DNA of 45,289 bases from Caulobacteraceae bacterium (lineage in GTDB: Bacteria; Pseudomonadota; Alphaproteobacteria; Caulobacterales; Caulobacteraceae), in contig JANXUA010000087.1 of NCBI GenBank assembly GCA_025352085.1, forward strand, positions 1 to 45,289, written 5' to 3'. The position numbers and the translations under genes were made by a program. The notes under the pieces are model-generated. The model searched no databases, was not told where the DNA came from, and saw only the letters and a program-made list of their open reading frames with translations. The stretch's first letter is position 1; each line of letters opens with the position of its first letter. Shown one piece after another: positions 16,156-24,164 of this stretch.

Positions 16156-16398
16156 TCAGTTCTCCTTGATGCCGACCATCACCGCATTGGGTGTGCCGCA
16201 TTCGACCTTGGCGCCGGTCTGGCTGTTGCGACAGATCATGGTGGCCATTTTGGCGGGCGCCGCCGGCGCGGCCTTGGGCGGAGGCGGAGCAGGGGGCGCC
16301 GGCGTCGCGGTCGGCGCCGGCGCACAGGACGACAATGCGGCCAGACCGATGATCAGGGCGCCTAGCGCCGCGAGGGGGGCGGAGACACTGGATATCAT
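16156..16398 (-). CDS. Small proline/alanine-rich lipoprotein
   Basis: An 80-residue protein with a lipoprotein signal: a hydrophobic helix (ALGALIIGLAALSSC) ending in lipobox LSSC with C25 as the predicted lipidated residue. A Pro/Ala-rich linker (about residues 26-48) follows, then a short C-terminal domain with two cysteines (MICRNSQTGAKVECGT) that could form a disulfide. I recognise no named family. The start overlaps the stop of the alpha/beta-hydrolase gene by four bases, so the two are co-translated. Probably a periplasm-facing membrane-anchored accessory protein. Confidence 0.72.
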   Translation of the reverse strand: MISSVSAPLAALGALIIGLAALSSCAPAPTATPAPPAPPPPKAAPAAPAKMATMICRNSQTGAKVECGTPNAVMVGIKEN

Positions 16399-17417
16399 AG
16401 GATCACCGATGGCGTTGTGGCCGCGCGGGCCAGCGCGATTTGATAGTCTCTATCGGAAATGCCGGTGGGGATCAGGCTGAAGCGATTGATCAGGTCGGTG
16501 TTGAGATCGGGCGTGCGTGTTGGTATCTGGGCGCGATCCAGCCCGCCGGCCAGGGTGAGGACCACATCGCGCCAAAACGTCGGTTGGTCGAAGTAAAAAC
16601 AATGCGTCGCGACGGGGCTCAGATCATCGAGCAAGCCCGGATCGACCTTTTTGAACAGGTCGCTGCAATCCACTTCGCACATCATCTCCGGCGCGTCGTC
16701 GGGCAGGCCGACGCGGCCCATCCGCGGGGCCAGGTCCAACCGTTTGACCGCCGAGACCATCAGGGCCTTGTCATAGCGGTTGCAATAGGCGGTCAGGCGT
16801 CCGGCGTGCTGGATGAACATCTTGGCGCTGTAATTATCGGGGCTGAACACCGATTGATCGACGTCGGCGGCCACGAACAACAGCTGGGCGACACTCCAGC
16901 TGGGCGGGATATCCTGATAGGCTCCGGTGAAGGCCTGCTGGGTGACGAACCCGCCCATCGAATGGGCCATGACATGGACATTGATCGTGCAATCGGGCGT
17001 CTGCTTGGCCTGCAGTAACCCTATTCCAAAGGTGATCAGGGCGCTGGCCGCGGCGCGGGCGTTGGCGCGGTCGGGCAGATAGGCGAACACCAGACCGTCG
17101 GAGGGCCAGTCATAACTGACGACGGTTCCGGTCCAACCCGCGGCCTTGAGCGCATTCGCGATCTTAAGATGGCTAACGCGCGCGGCCTGGTGGGTGACGT
17201 TGAATCCATGGACAAAAAACAGGATATCGCCGGTCTTCGTCAGCGGCCCGGCTGGAGAGTTTGATCTCGTCAGCAGCGGCGCCATGATTTGCGCCGCCCA
17301 TGTGTCCCGCCCCAATTCCGTCTCCGGCGCCACGGCGTCATCGAAGGTAATATATCGAGGCGGACCGACGCCGTCGGTTCCATCGGCATTGCGCAGCGAG
17401 ATCATATATTGAGACAT
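16395..17417 (-). CDS. Alpha/beta-hydrolase (DUF900-like)
   Basis: A 340-residue hydrolase. The strand DILFFVHGFNVTHQAA carries the oxyanion-side HGF motif. The nucleophile elbow is AHSMGG with S153 (GxSxG-like), after VSYDWPSDG, which is typical of DUF900-type hydrolases. Later segments LLFVAADVDQSVFS and THCFYFDQPTFWRDV may carry the acid and histidine. No signal peptide is visible. The substrate is unknown; such enzymes are esterases or lipases. The ATG at 17417 gives the sequence MSQYMIS; an upstream TTG would add five residues. It is followed with a four-base overlap by a small lipoprotein, suggesting joint action at the envelope (inference). Confidence 0.83.
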   Translation of the reverse strand: MSQYMISLRNADGTDGVGPPRYITFDDAVAPETELGRDTWAAQIMAPLLTRSNSPAGPLTKTGDILFFVHGFNVTHQAARVSHLKIANALKAAGWTGTVVSYDWPSDGLVFAYLPDRANARAAASALITFGIGLLQAKQTPDCTINVHVMAHSMGGFVTQQAFTGAYQDIPPSWSVAQLLFVAADVDQSVFSPDNYSAKMFIQHAGRLTAYCNRYDKALMVSAVKRLDLAPRMGRVGLPDDAPEMMCEVDCSDLFKKVDPGLLDDLSPVATHCFYFDQPTFWRDVVLTLAGGLDRAQIPTRTPDLNTDLINRFSLIPTGISDRDYQIALARAATTPSVIL

Positions 17418-17486
17418 GATTGATATACCCAACCTCGTGTCGGGAACTTACGCCTATCGCGGCGTTCGTCTACTGTATTTACGCTT

Positions 17487-18434
17487 CTAAATCCCCGCGC
17501 CGTTATTGAGCGTCGCCATGGCGATCTCATGACTGGCGGCCTCGGTGGTCAGCCAGCTGACGAAGGCCTTGACCTGCGGCAGGCGGCCCTTGGCCTTCGG
17601 GTGAACCAGAAAGTAGGCGAAATCCACCGACGTGGCGATCGGCATGGGCACGATCAGGCGTCCGGCGTCCAGATCATCTTGCGCCAGGGTCCGCTTGGCG
17701 AGGGCCACGCCGCGGCCGCCGACTGCCGCCTCGATCACCAGGCTCGATTGATTGAAGCGCGGCCCGCGGTTGGCGTCGAAGCCCTTAACGCCGCGCGCCG
17801 CCAGCCACATCGACCAGTCGGGGCAGCTGTCGTCGGCGTCGGGCGAGCCGTCGTGCAGCAGGATGTGGCGGGCGAGATCGGCCGGCGCGTTGATCGGGTT
17901 GGCGGCGGCCAGTTCGGGGCTGATGACCGGCACCACCGTCTCGCTCATCAGGCGGATCGCCTCCAGGCCCGGATAGGGGCCAGCGCCGTAACGGATCGCC
18001 AGATCGATGTCGCCGGTGCCGAAATCGACCAGATCCATATCCGCCGACAGCCACACGTCCACCTGCGGATAGGCGGCCTCGAAATTCCCCAGACGCGGCA
18101 CCAGCCATTTGGCGGCGAAGGACGGCGCGGCGGTGAGGGTCAAGCGTCGGCCATCGACGGCGGCGGTCAGCAGGGCGGCGGCCTCGGCCAACCGATCGAA
18201 GGCCTCGCGCAGGGCAGGCAAGGCCATCTGCGCCGAATCGGTCAACAGCAGGCCGCGAGGCGTGCGCTTGAACAGGGCCGCGCCGACATAATCCTCCAGA
18301 TTCTGAATCTGCTGCGACACCGCGCCGGGCGTCACCGACAATTCGTCGGCCGCGCGGCTGAAATTCAAATGCCGCGCCGCCGCCTCGAAGGCGCGCAGGG
18401 CGTTGAGCGGCGGCAGGCGGCGGCGCGTCTCCAT
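17487..18434 (-). CDS. LysR-family regulator of the GcvA type, divergent from the cys operon
   Basis: A 315-residue LysR regulator. The N-terminal helix-turn-helix (LPPLNALRAFEAAARHLNFS, RAADELSVTPGAVSQQIQNLE) is the GcvA-type signature. The effector domain contains GDIDLAIRYGAGPYPGLEA. The ATG at 18434 fits the usual METRRRLPPLNALRAFE start. It is transcribed away from the siroheme/sulfite-reduction operon with 115 bases between the start codons, where a long inverted repeat lies. It is therefore a candidate regulator of sulfate assimilation, although GcvA-type proteins control many functions and this one is not CysB-like in sequence (inference). Cytoplasmic DNA-binding protein. Confidence 0.9.
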   Translation of the reverse strand: METRRRLPPLNALRAFEAAARHLNFSRAADELSVTPGAVSQQIQNLEDYVGAALFKRTPRGLLLTDSAQMALPALREAFDRLAEAAALLTAAVDGRRLTLTAAPSFAAKWLVPRLGNFEAAYPQVDVWLSADMDLVDFGTGDIDLAIRYGAGPYPGLEAIRLMSETVVPVISPELAAANPINAPADLARHILLHDGSPDADDSCPDWSMWLAARGVKGFDANRGPRFNQSSLVIEAAVGGRGVALAKRTLAQDDLDAGRLIVPMPIATSVDFAYFLVHPKAKGRLPQVKAFVSWLTTEAASHEIAMATLNNGAGI

Positions 18435-18466
18435 AGAATTCCTGATATCTCCGGCAGAAGTCCTTG

Positions 18467-18501
18467 GTTGCGAAATGGGCCTGAAACGCCCATTTGGCAA
18501 C
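18467..18501. promoter_or_regulatory. Long inverted repeat between LysR and cobA (operator or leader hairpin)
   Basis: The arms GTTGCGAAATGGGC (18467-18480) and GCCCATTTGGCAAC (18488-18501) are reverse complements over 14 positions with one mismatch, around the 7-base spacer CTGAAAC. The element lies 33 bases from the LysR start and 49 bases from the cobA start. It is far longer than chance would give in 115 bases. It may be the LysR operator or an RNA stem in one leader. Confidence 0.7.
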
Positions 18502-18549
18502 TGTCGAGCGCACCCAGCCGATGGGTTTTCTTTATTAGAGTTACTGATT

Positions 18550-19380
18550 GTGTCTCCGGTTACCGCCAACTCCCCCGCCTCAAAGCGTCTGGTCGTGCTT
18601 AAATCGCGCGCCGGCGTCGCGCCGGGGCATGTGTGGCTGGTTGGCGCGGGGCCCGGCGACCCGGACCTGCTGACGGTCAAGGCGATGAAGGTGATCCAGA
18701 TCGCTGATGTCATCGTTCACGACGGCCTGGTGTCAGACGCCATTGTCGCCCTCGCGCCGTCGACCGCGCGCCGGATCAGCGTCGCCAAACGCAAATCCCG
18801 CCACTCCTACGCCCAGGACGAAATCAACCGCATGCTGGTCGCCTTCGCGCTCGAGGGCCTGACCGTCGTGCGCTTGAAGGGCGGCGATCCGTTTATCTTC
18901 GGTCGCGGTGGCGATGAGCTCGAAGCCTGCCGCGCCGCGGGCGTGGACTGCCGGGTCATCCCCGGCGTCACCGCGGCGCTGGCCGCCGCCGCCGCCGCGG
19001 GCGCACCTCTGACCCATCGCGGCGCCGCCCAGGCGGTCACCTTCGTCACCGGTCACGCCAGCGGCGGCGTGGCGCCTGATCTGGATTGGGCCAATCTGGC
19101 CAAGATCAACCAGACGGTGGTGTTCTATATGAGCCTGAGCACCGCGTCGGCGGTGTCGGCCAAACTGATCGACGCCGGTCGCGCGGCATCGACGCCGGCG
19201 TTGATCGTGGAAAACGCCAGCCTGCCGGGCGAGCGGCGCGTCGTCACGACAGTGGGTGAACTGGGAGCGGCGGCCGAGGGCGTCACCGGCCCGGCCTTGT
19301 TGATCGTGGGCGAAGCGATGGCCTTGGCCGAAACCTCATTCGACGAGATCTCGCCCCTTCAAGTGGAGGCCGCGCGATGA
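18550..19380 (+). CDS. cobA: Uroporphyrinogen-III C-methyltransferase (SUMT, siroheme branch)
   Basis: A 276-residue S-adenosylmethionine-dependent methyltransferase that makes precorrin-2, the siroheme precursor needed by sulfite reductase. Signatures: VWLVGAGPGDPDLLTVKA (first SUMT motif), VRLKGGDPFIFGRGGDE (second motif), VIPGVTAALAAAA, and PLTHRGAAQAVTFVTGH. It lacks the CysG dehydrogenase/ferrochelatase half, so it is the single-domain form. The start is uncertain: GTG at 18550 is the first plausible codon, with another GTG at 18595. It heads the operon with DUF2849, cysI, DUF934 and cysH; its stop overlaps the DUF2849 start (ATGA). Confidence 0.93.
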   Translation: MSPVTANSPASKRLVVLKSRAGVAPGHVWLVGAGPGDPDLLTVKAMKVIQIADVIVHDGLVSDAIVALAPSTARRISVAKRKSRHSYAQDEINRMLVAFALEGLTVVRLKGGDPFIFGRGGDELEACRAAGVDCRVIPGVTAALAAAAAAGAPLTHRGAAQAVTFVTGHASGGVAPDLDWANLAKINQTVVFYMSLSTASAVSAKLIDAGRAASTPALIVENASLPGERRVVTTVGELGAAAEGVTGPALLIVGEAMALAETSFDEISPLQVEAAR

Positions 19381-19736
19381 AAGCCCTGACCGCCAATCGT
19401 CTGACCGACGGCGAAGTGGTGTTCTGGAACGCCGGGACGTGGTGCGAACGCTTCGGCGAGGCGCAGCTGTTCGAGGATGATGCGGCCGCCGACGCCGCCG
19501 AGACTCTCGCCAAGGGCCAAGTGACGTTGTTGGTCGATCCCTATCTGATCGATGTCACGGCCGTGGCCGGTGGCGTGGCGCCGATCAGCTATCGCGAACG
19601 GGTGCGGGCGCTGGGGCCCACCAACAAGCCGGGCCATGGCAAACAAGCCCTTGGCGGCGCCGACGTCGAAGCGCTTAGCCATGCGCACGGCGCGGCCCGG
19701 TCGAAGGGCCGTATCGACTTGATAAAGCGTAAGTAA
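19377..19736 (+). CDS. DUF2849 protein of the sulfite-reductase operon
   Basis: A 119-residue protein of the DUF2849 family, seen mainly in alphaproteobacteria between siroheme methyltransferase and sulfite reductase genes. It opens with KALTANRLTDGEVVFWNAGTW and contains LLVDPYLIDVTAVAGGVAPISYRERVRA. Its role is unproven; the conserved position argues for assembly or activity of CysI. It overlaps cobA by four bases and ends 16 bases before cysI. The C-terminal 30 residues are rich in basic and small residues. Confidence 0.9.
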   Translation: MKALTANRLTDGEVVFWNAGTWCERFGEAQLFEDDAAADAAETLAKGQVTLLVDPYLIDVTAVAGGVAPISYRERVRALGPTNKPGHGKQALGGADVEALSHAHGAARSKGRIDLIKRK

Positions 19737-19752
19737 GGGCTCGTTTTTATTC

Positions 19753-21411
19753 ATGTATCGTTACGACCCCATCGACCAGGAGATGCTCGCCGACCGCGTC
19801 GCGGAATTCCGCGCGCAGTGCGACCGGCGCCTGGCCGGCGAAATCACCGAGGATCAGTTCAAGCCGATCCGGCTGATGAACGGCCTCTATCTGCAACTGC
19901 ACGCCTATATGCTGCGCATCGCCATTCCCTACGGCGCCCTGTCCAGCCACAAGCTGCGGGCCCTGGCGCACGTGGCGCGCACCTATGATCGCGGCTACGG
20001 CCATTTCACCACGCGCACCAATCTTCAGCTGCACTGGATCAAGCTGAAGGATGCGCCCGATATCCTTGATGTGCTGGCCGACGCCGGTCTTCACGCCGTC
20101 CAGACCAGCGGCAATTGCATCCGCAATCTGACCGCCGATCCCCACGCCGGCGCCACCGCCGACGAGGTTGACGATCCGCGCGTATGGGCCGAGGCGATCC
20201 GTCAGTGGTCGACCTTCCACCCGGAATTTTCCTTCCTGCCGCGCAAGTTCAAGATCGCCGTGACCGGCGCCGCCAAGGATCGCGCCGCAATTCGGGTCTA
20301 TGATATCGGCCTTCGACTGCATCGCGATGACGCTGGCGAATTGTCGTTCGAGGTCTTGGCCGGCGGCGGCCTGGGGCGCACGCCCTATCTTGGTCTCACG
20401 ATCCGCGAGCGGCTGCCGGCGCGGCATCTTCTCTCCTATCTGCAGGCGATATTGCGCGTCTACAATCGCCACGGACGGCGTGACAACAGCAACAAGGCGC
20501 GCATCAAGATTCTGGTCGCGGCGCTGGGGCGCGATGAATTCGCCCGCCAGGTCGAAGAGGAGTGGACGCGGTCCGACAAGTCCGCGGCCGACCTGCCCGA
20601 CACCGAGCTGGCGCGTATCCGTGCCGCCTTCGCGCCGACGGGGTTCGAAACCCTGCCGCCGGTCTCTCGCGTCTTTGATACGGCGAAGCTGGAAGACCGC
20701 GCGTTCGCGAGGTTCGTCCGCCACAACGTCACGCCGCACAAACAGCCCGGCTACGCCCTGGTGGACGTTTCCCTCAAGGCCATTGGCGAGACCCCCGGCG
20801 ATTGCTCGTCCGACCAGATGGATCTGGTGGCGAATTTGGCCGAACGCTATTCGCTGGACGAAGTGCGGGTAGCCTATGAGCAGAACTTGATCCTGCCGCA
20901 CGTGAAGCTGGACGACGTTCCGGCGGTTTACGCGGCGCTTGCCGGCGCGGGCTTGGCGACACCAAATATCGGCTTGATCAGCGACATCATCGCCTGCCCG
21001 GGCCTCGATTATTGCGCTCTGGCCAACGCCCGCGCCATTCCGATCGCCCAGGACATCGCCCGCAAGTTCGAAAATCCCGATCTCGCCGAGCAGATCGGCG
21101 AGCTGAAGATCAAGATCAGCGGCTGTATCAACGCCTGCGGCCACCACCACGTCGGCCACATCGGCATTCTGGGCGTCGATAAGAAGGGCGAGGAATTTTA
21201 TCAGCTTACCGTCGGCGGTTCTGCCGACGACGAAGCGGCGCTGGGCCAAAGTCTGGGCCCGTCGCTCCCGGCCGAGCGCGTGGCGCCTGCGATCGATCAA
21301 TTGGTCGAGGTTTATTTGCGCGAACGCGTGGACGGCGAGCGGTTCCTCGACACCTTCCGGCGCACCGGCCTCACGCCCTTCAAGGAGGCGGTCTATGTCG
21401 ATGTTCATTAA
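19753..21411 (+). CDS. cysI: Sulfite/nitrite reductase hemoprotein (assimilatory)
   Basis: A 552-residue siroheme and [4Fe-4S] reductase that converts sulfite to sulfide in the cytoplasm by a six-electron transfer. The cluster cysteines are seen as C415-x5-C421 (CPGLDYC) and C458-x3-C462 (CINAC), the standard arrangement. The N-terminal parachute region and the GYGHFTTRTNLQLHW siroheme-side motif are present. Ferredoxin-type nitrite reductases share these motifs; the operon with cysH and siroheme synthesis argues for sulfite. The DUF934 gene starts inside its last codons (17-base overlap). Confidence 0.95.
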   Translation: MYRYDPIDQEMLADRVAEFRAQCDRRLAGEITEDQFKPIRLMNGLYLQLHAYMLRIAIPYGALSSHKLRALAHVARTYDRGYGHFTTRTNLQLHWIKLKDAPDILDVLADAGLHAVQTSGNCIRNLTADPHAGATADEVDDPRVWAEAIRQWSTFHPEFSFLPRKFKIAVTGAAKDRAAIRVYDIGLRLHRDDAGELSFEVLAGGGLGRTPYLGLTIRERLPARHLLSYLQAILRVYNRHGRRDNSNKARIKILVAALGRDEFARQVEEEWTRSDKSAADLPDTELARIRAAFAPTGFETLPPVSRVFDTAKLEDRAFARFVRHNVTPHKQPGYALVDVSLKAIGETPGDCSSDQMDLVANLAERYSLDEVRVAYEQNLILPHVKLDDVPAVYAALAGAGLATPNIGLISDIIACPGLDYCALANARAIPIAQDIARKFENPDLAEQIGELKIKISGCINACGHHHVGHIGILGVDKKGEEFYQLTVGGSADDEAALGQSLGPSLPAERVAPAIDQLVEVYLRERVDGERFLDTFRRTGLTPFKEAVYVDVH

Positions 21412-21901
21412 ATGGCGTGACGGGCGCGCCGAGGCGCTTGCCGATCCTTTCACCACGGTGGACGACGATCAGCCGACGCCGGCCGGTGACGTGATCGTGT
21501 CGCTGTCGCGGTTCCAGACCGAGGGCGAGGATCTGCTGGCCCGGGGCCGACGCGTGGGCGTGCGCCTCACGGCCGACGAAACGCCCGAGGCCCTGGCCTA
21601 TGATCTGCCCAGGATTTCCGTCGTCGTCCTTACCTTTCCGAAGTTTCGCGACGGCCGCGCCTATAGCGCCGCGCGCGTGCTGCGCGAGGCGTTGAACTTC
21701 ACTGGCGAGGTGAGGGCGGTCGGCGATGTGCTGCAAGAGCAGCTCTATTTCATGATCCGCTGCGGTTTCGACGCCTTCGTTCCCGCCGATGGCGCCACCG
21801 TCCATCAGGTCGAGGCGGCCGCGCGGCGCTATCGCCACGTTTATCAGCGCGCCGCCGACGGCCTGGAGCCGGCGTTTGTTCAGCGCGCGAAGGCGGCCTG
21901 A
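21395..21901 (+). CDS. DUF934 protein of the sulfite-reductase operon
   Basis: A 168-residue DUF934 protein. The conserved core is ISVVVLTFPKFRDGRAYSAARVLRE, then GEVRAVGDVLQEQLYFMIRCGFDAF, the typical signature of this family. DUF934 genes sit next to cysI and cysH in many proteobacteria that lack a flavoprotein CysJ, and a helper or electron-transfer role in sulfite reduction has been proposed. The gene overlaps cysI by 17 bases and ends three bases before cysH, so it is tightly coupled to both. No cofactor-binding motif is evident. Confidence 0.92.
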   Translation: MSMFIKWRDGRAEALADPFTTVDDDQPTPAGDVIVSLSRFQTEGEDLLARGRRVGVRLTADETPEALAYDLPRISVVVLTFPKFRDGRAYSAARVLREALNFTGEVRAVGDVLQEQLYFMIRCGFDAFVPADGATVHQVEAAARRYRHVYQRAADGLEPAFVQRAKAA

Positions 21902-21903
21902 CC

Positions 21904-22653
21904 ATGGCCTTTGATCAGATTGATCGCCCCCGCGCGCGCCTCAGCGTCGCCGAACGCCTCGACGAGAGGCTGCGCAACGCCGAACCAGCGACGATCATCG
22001 CCGCGGCGGTGGAGCACTACGGCGAGCGTCTGGCCCTGGTATCGTCCTTCGGTGCCGAGTCGGCGGTGCTTTTGCATCTGGCCGCCCAGGTTGATCCCGG
22101 TATTGCGGTCCTGTTTCTCGACACCGGCATGTTGTTCGGTCAAACCCTTGATTATCGCAAACAATTGGCGGAGCGACTGGGCCTGACCGGGGTGCGCGAC
22201 CTTCGCCCGCGGTTCGAGGACCTGGCCGTCTCCGACCCCAACGCCGAACTTTGGAAAACCGACACCGACGCCTGCTGCCACATCCGCAAGGTCCTGCCTC
22301 TGGATGCGGCCCTGGGCGGCTATGACGCCTGGATCACCGGGCGCAAGCGCTTCCACGGGGGCGACCGTCGGCGTTTGAAGGTGGTCGAGGAGGTAGCGGG
22401 CCAGGTGAAGTTCAACCCCCTGGCCAATTGGACCAAGGCGGACCTCGACGCCTATGTCGCCAAACACGACCTGCCGGCCCATCCGCTGGTCGCCGGCGGC
22501 TATCCCTCGATCGGCTGCTGGCCGTGCACCCAGCCGGTGGAAGACGGCGCCGACGTGCGCGCCGGCCGCTGGGAGGGTTCGCAAAAGACCGAATGTGGCA
22601 TACATACCGCTCGCGCGCCCGGCGTTGCGCCCTTCGTGGGCGGCGACCTTTAG
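21904..22653 (+). CDS. cysH: Adenylyl-sulfate (APS) reductase, iron-sulfur type
   Basis: A 249-residue CysH that reduces adenylyl-sulfate to sulfite using thioredoxin or a similar donor. The P-loop-like SSFGAESAVLLHL lies at residues 47-59. The double cysteine C124-C125 and C205-x2-C208 (CWPC) are the four ligands of a [4Fe-4S] cluster, which marks APS- rather than PAPS-reducing enzymes. The catalytic cysteine is C231 in ECGIH. It is the last gene of the cobA-to-cysH run, three bases after DUF934. The APS specificity is inferred from the cluster ligands. Confidence 0.95.
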   Translation: MAFDQIDRPRARLSVAERLDERLRNAEPATIIAAAVEHYGERLALVSSFGAESAVLLHLAAQVDPGIAVLFLDTGMLFGQTLDYRKQLAERLGLTGVRDLRPRFEDLAVSDPNAELWKTDTDACCHIRKVLPLDAALGGYDAWITGRKRFHGGDRRRLKVVEEVAGQVKFNPLANWTKADLDAYVAKHDLPAHPLVAGGYPSIGCWPCTQPVEDGADVRAGRWEGSQKTECGIHTARAPGVAPFVGGDL

Positions 22654-22703
22654 TCACAACCATAATCGTCCGATCCGATCGATAGAGGCTTTAGATTCAG
22701 TCC

Positions 22704-23519
22704 ATGCAGCAGGCCGCCACTCTTGTCGCCCCGCCCCCCAAGGCCCGCGGTGTGTTCAATGTCGAGACCGTGACCGACGTCCGCCACTGGACCCCGTCTC
22801 TGTTCAGCTTCAAGACCACTCGTGACCCGGCCCTGCGCTTCGCCAGCGGTCAGTTCGTGATGCTGGGCCTAGAGGTCGAGGGCAAGCCGCTGCTGCGCGC
22901 CTATTCCATTGCCAGCCCCGCCTGGGCGGACGAACTCGAATTCTATTCCATCAAGGTCGCCGACGGCCCGCTGACCTCCAGGTTGCAGAAAATCGTCGTC
23001 GGCGATGAGCTTCTGGTCGGCAGAAAGCCCACCGGCACCCTGGTGCTGGACGGCCTGCGCCCGGGGCGCAATCTTTATCTGGTCGGCACCGGCACCGGCC
23101 TCGCGCCCTTTCTCAGCCTTGTGCGCGAGCCGGAAGTTTACGAGCGGTTCGACAACGTCATCGTCACCCACACCGTGCGAGAGGTGGCTGATCTCAACTA
23201 TCGCGAATTCCTCAGCCACGACCTGCCCAATGATCCCGATCTCGGCGAACTCATCGCCCCCAAGCTGATCTACTATCCTACCGTCACCCGCGAGCCCTTC
23301 GTCACGCAAGGGCGCATCACCGACCTGATCGCGTCCGGTCAGCTCTTCGTCGACATCGGCCTGCCGCCACTCGATCGCGCCCGAGACCGCCTGATGCTGT
23401 GTGGCGGCCCTTCGGTGCTGGCCGACCTGAAGACCCTGCTTCTGGAGCGAGACTACGAAGAAGGCTCCATCGCCAACCCCGGCGATTTCGTTCTGGAACG
23501 GGCGTTCGTCGAAACTTGA
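22704..23519 (+). CDS. fpr: Ferredoxin-NADP(+) reductase
   Basis: A 271-residue FAD flavoprotein of the bacterial Fpr class, moving electrons between NADPH and ferredoxin or flavodoxin. FAD motif: LLRAYSIAS (about residues 62-70). NADP motif: LVGTGTGLAPFLSLV. Second NADP block: RLMLCGGPSVLADLK. The C-terminus ERAFVET is the family type. It starts 50 bases after cysH; the position suggests that it supplies reduced ferredoxin to CysI, since no cysJ is seen (inference). It may share the operon promoter or use its own in the short gap. Confidence 0.95.
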   Translation: MQQAATLVAPPPKARGVFNVETVTDVRHWTPSLFSFKTTRDPALRFASGQFVMLGLEVEGKPLLRAYSIASPAWADELEFYSIKVADGPLTSRLQKIVVGDELLVGRKPTGTLVLDGLRPGRNLYLVGTGTGLAPFLSLVREPEVYERFDNVIVTHTVREVADLNYREFLSHDLPNDPDLGELIAPKLIYYPTVTREPFVTQGRITDLIASGQLFVDIGLPPLDRARDRLMLCGGPSVLADLKTLLLERDYEEGSIANPGDFVLERAFVET

Positions 23520-23524
23520 TAGTG

Positions 23525-23758
23525 ATGGCGCTTGAGCCCCATTCCGCCTTGCCCAGATTCGAAATCCGTCCGCTGACGACAGAGGAAGGCGGTGGATATT
23601 TTCTGGGATTCCCTGACTATCCGGGCTGCATGTCGGACGGGGAGATTCCGGAAGATGTCATCCGTGAAGGCGTCGACGCTCTGAAATCCTATCTCGAAAC
23701 GCTCAAGGCGCTCGGCTGTCCCGCGCCCACGAGCGGTGATCTCTATGCGTTGCAATAG
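23525..23758 (+). CDS. HicB-like antitoxin without an adjacent HicA
   Basis: A 77-residue protein with the HicB fold pattern: RFEIRPLTTEEGGGYFLGFPDYPGC, then MSDGEIPEDVIREGVDALKSYLE. These HicB-type domains resemble a partial RNase H fold and usually neutralise a HicA mRNA interferase encoded next to them. No HicA (about 60 residues with a conserved histidine) is found on either side. It is followed eight bases later by a 34-codon mini-gene. It starts five bases after fpr. It could be an orphan antitoxin or a solitary regulator; no DNA-binding domain follows. Confidence 0.78.
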   Translation: MALEPHSALPRFEIRPLTTEEGGGYFLGFPDYPGCMSDGEIPEDVIREGVDALKSYLETLKALGCPAPTSGDLYALQ

Positions 23759-23766
23759 CGTTAGGC

Positions 23767-23871
23767 GTGAGCAAGACGCTTTGGTCCTTAGAGGATATTG
23801 CGGCGGGGATTGAAGCGCGAAACGCGAAGCCCGCGAAGCGCGACGCTTACAAGAAGCGGAATGAGGTGTGA
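23767..23871 (+). CDS. 34-residue basic mini-protein linked to HicB
   Basis: A GTG-started frame encoding 34 residues: SKTLWSLEDIAAGIEARNAK, then a lysine/arginine-rich tail ending in DAYKKRNEV. It begins eight bases after the HicB stop, and its stop overlaps the GTG start of the next gene by four bases (GTGA), so the three look co-translated. The first half predicts one amphipathic helix; the tail is strongly basic. I do not recognise a family. Its placement is where a HicA toxin or small partner would be expected, but it is too short for a HicA fold. Low certainty that it is expressed. Confidence 0.45.
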   Translation: MSKTLWSLEDIAAGIEARNAKPAKRDAYKKRNEV

Positions 23872-24080
23872 TCACCCATAGTCCCATCGTATTGATTGTC
23901 GCCGCATTACCGACCATCGCCTGGATCGGTGTTGCCGTGATCTTGAGCAACGCATTGAAAGCTTCGGCGACGCATCCGAGACCATTCCGTTTCTGGGCGC
24001 GGTCGTTTGCACCAGCCCTCGTTGGAGCGCTCGTCATTACGATCGGTGCCAGCGTCGCGCTGTTCTGGATTTCAAACTGA
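23868..24080 (+). CDS. Small two-helix membrane protein
   Basis: A 70-residue hydrophobic protein with two membrane segments: SPIVLIVAALPTIAWIGVAV and FAPALVGALVITIGASVALF, joined by a basic loop (about residues 32-46). The GTG start overlaps the stop of the 34-residue mini-gene (GTGA). I recognise no family. The overlap suggests expression from the HicB transcript. A membrane role is clear from the sequence; nothing more can be assigned. Confidence 0.5.
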   Translation: MITHSPIVLIVAALPTIAWIGVAVILSNALKASATHPRPFRFWARSFAPALVGALVITIGASVALFWISN

Positions 24081-24164
24081 GACACTACCGGTGATTGTCC
24101 TGTCTTGGAGTCGTCGCGATTGTGCGTCAGTCTGCGCCAGAATGAACGAGCAAGGGGTGCGACG

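Noticed and set aside
19747-21456. Long minus-strand open frame opposite cysI
   Set aside because: It has no recognisable domain and lies wholly antisense to a well-supported sulfite reductase; long antisense frames are common in high-GC DNA.
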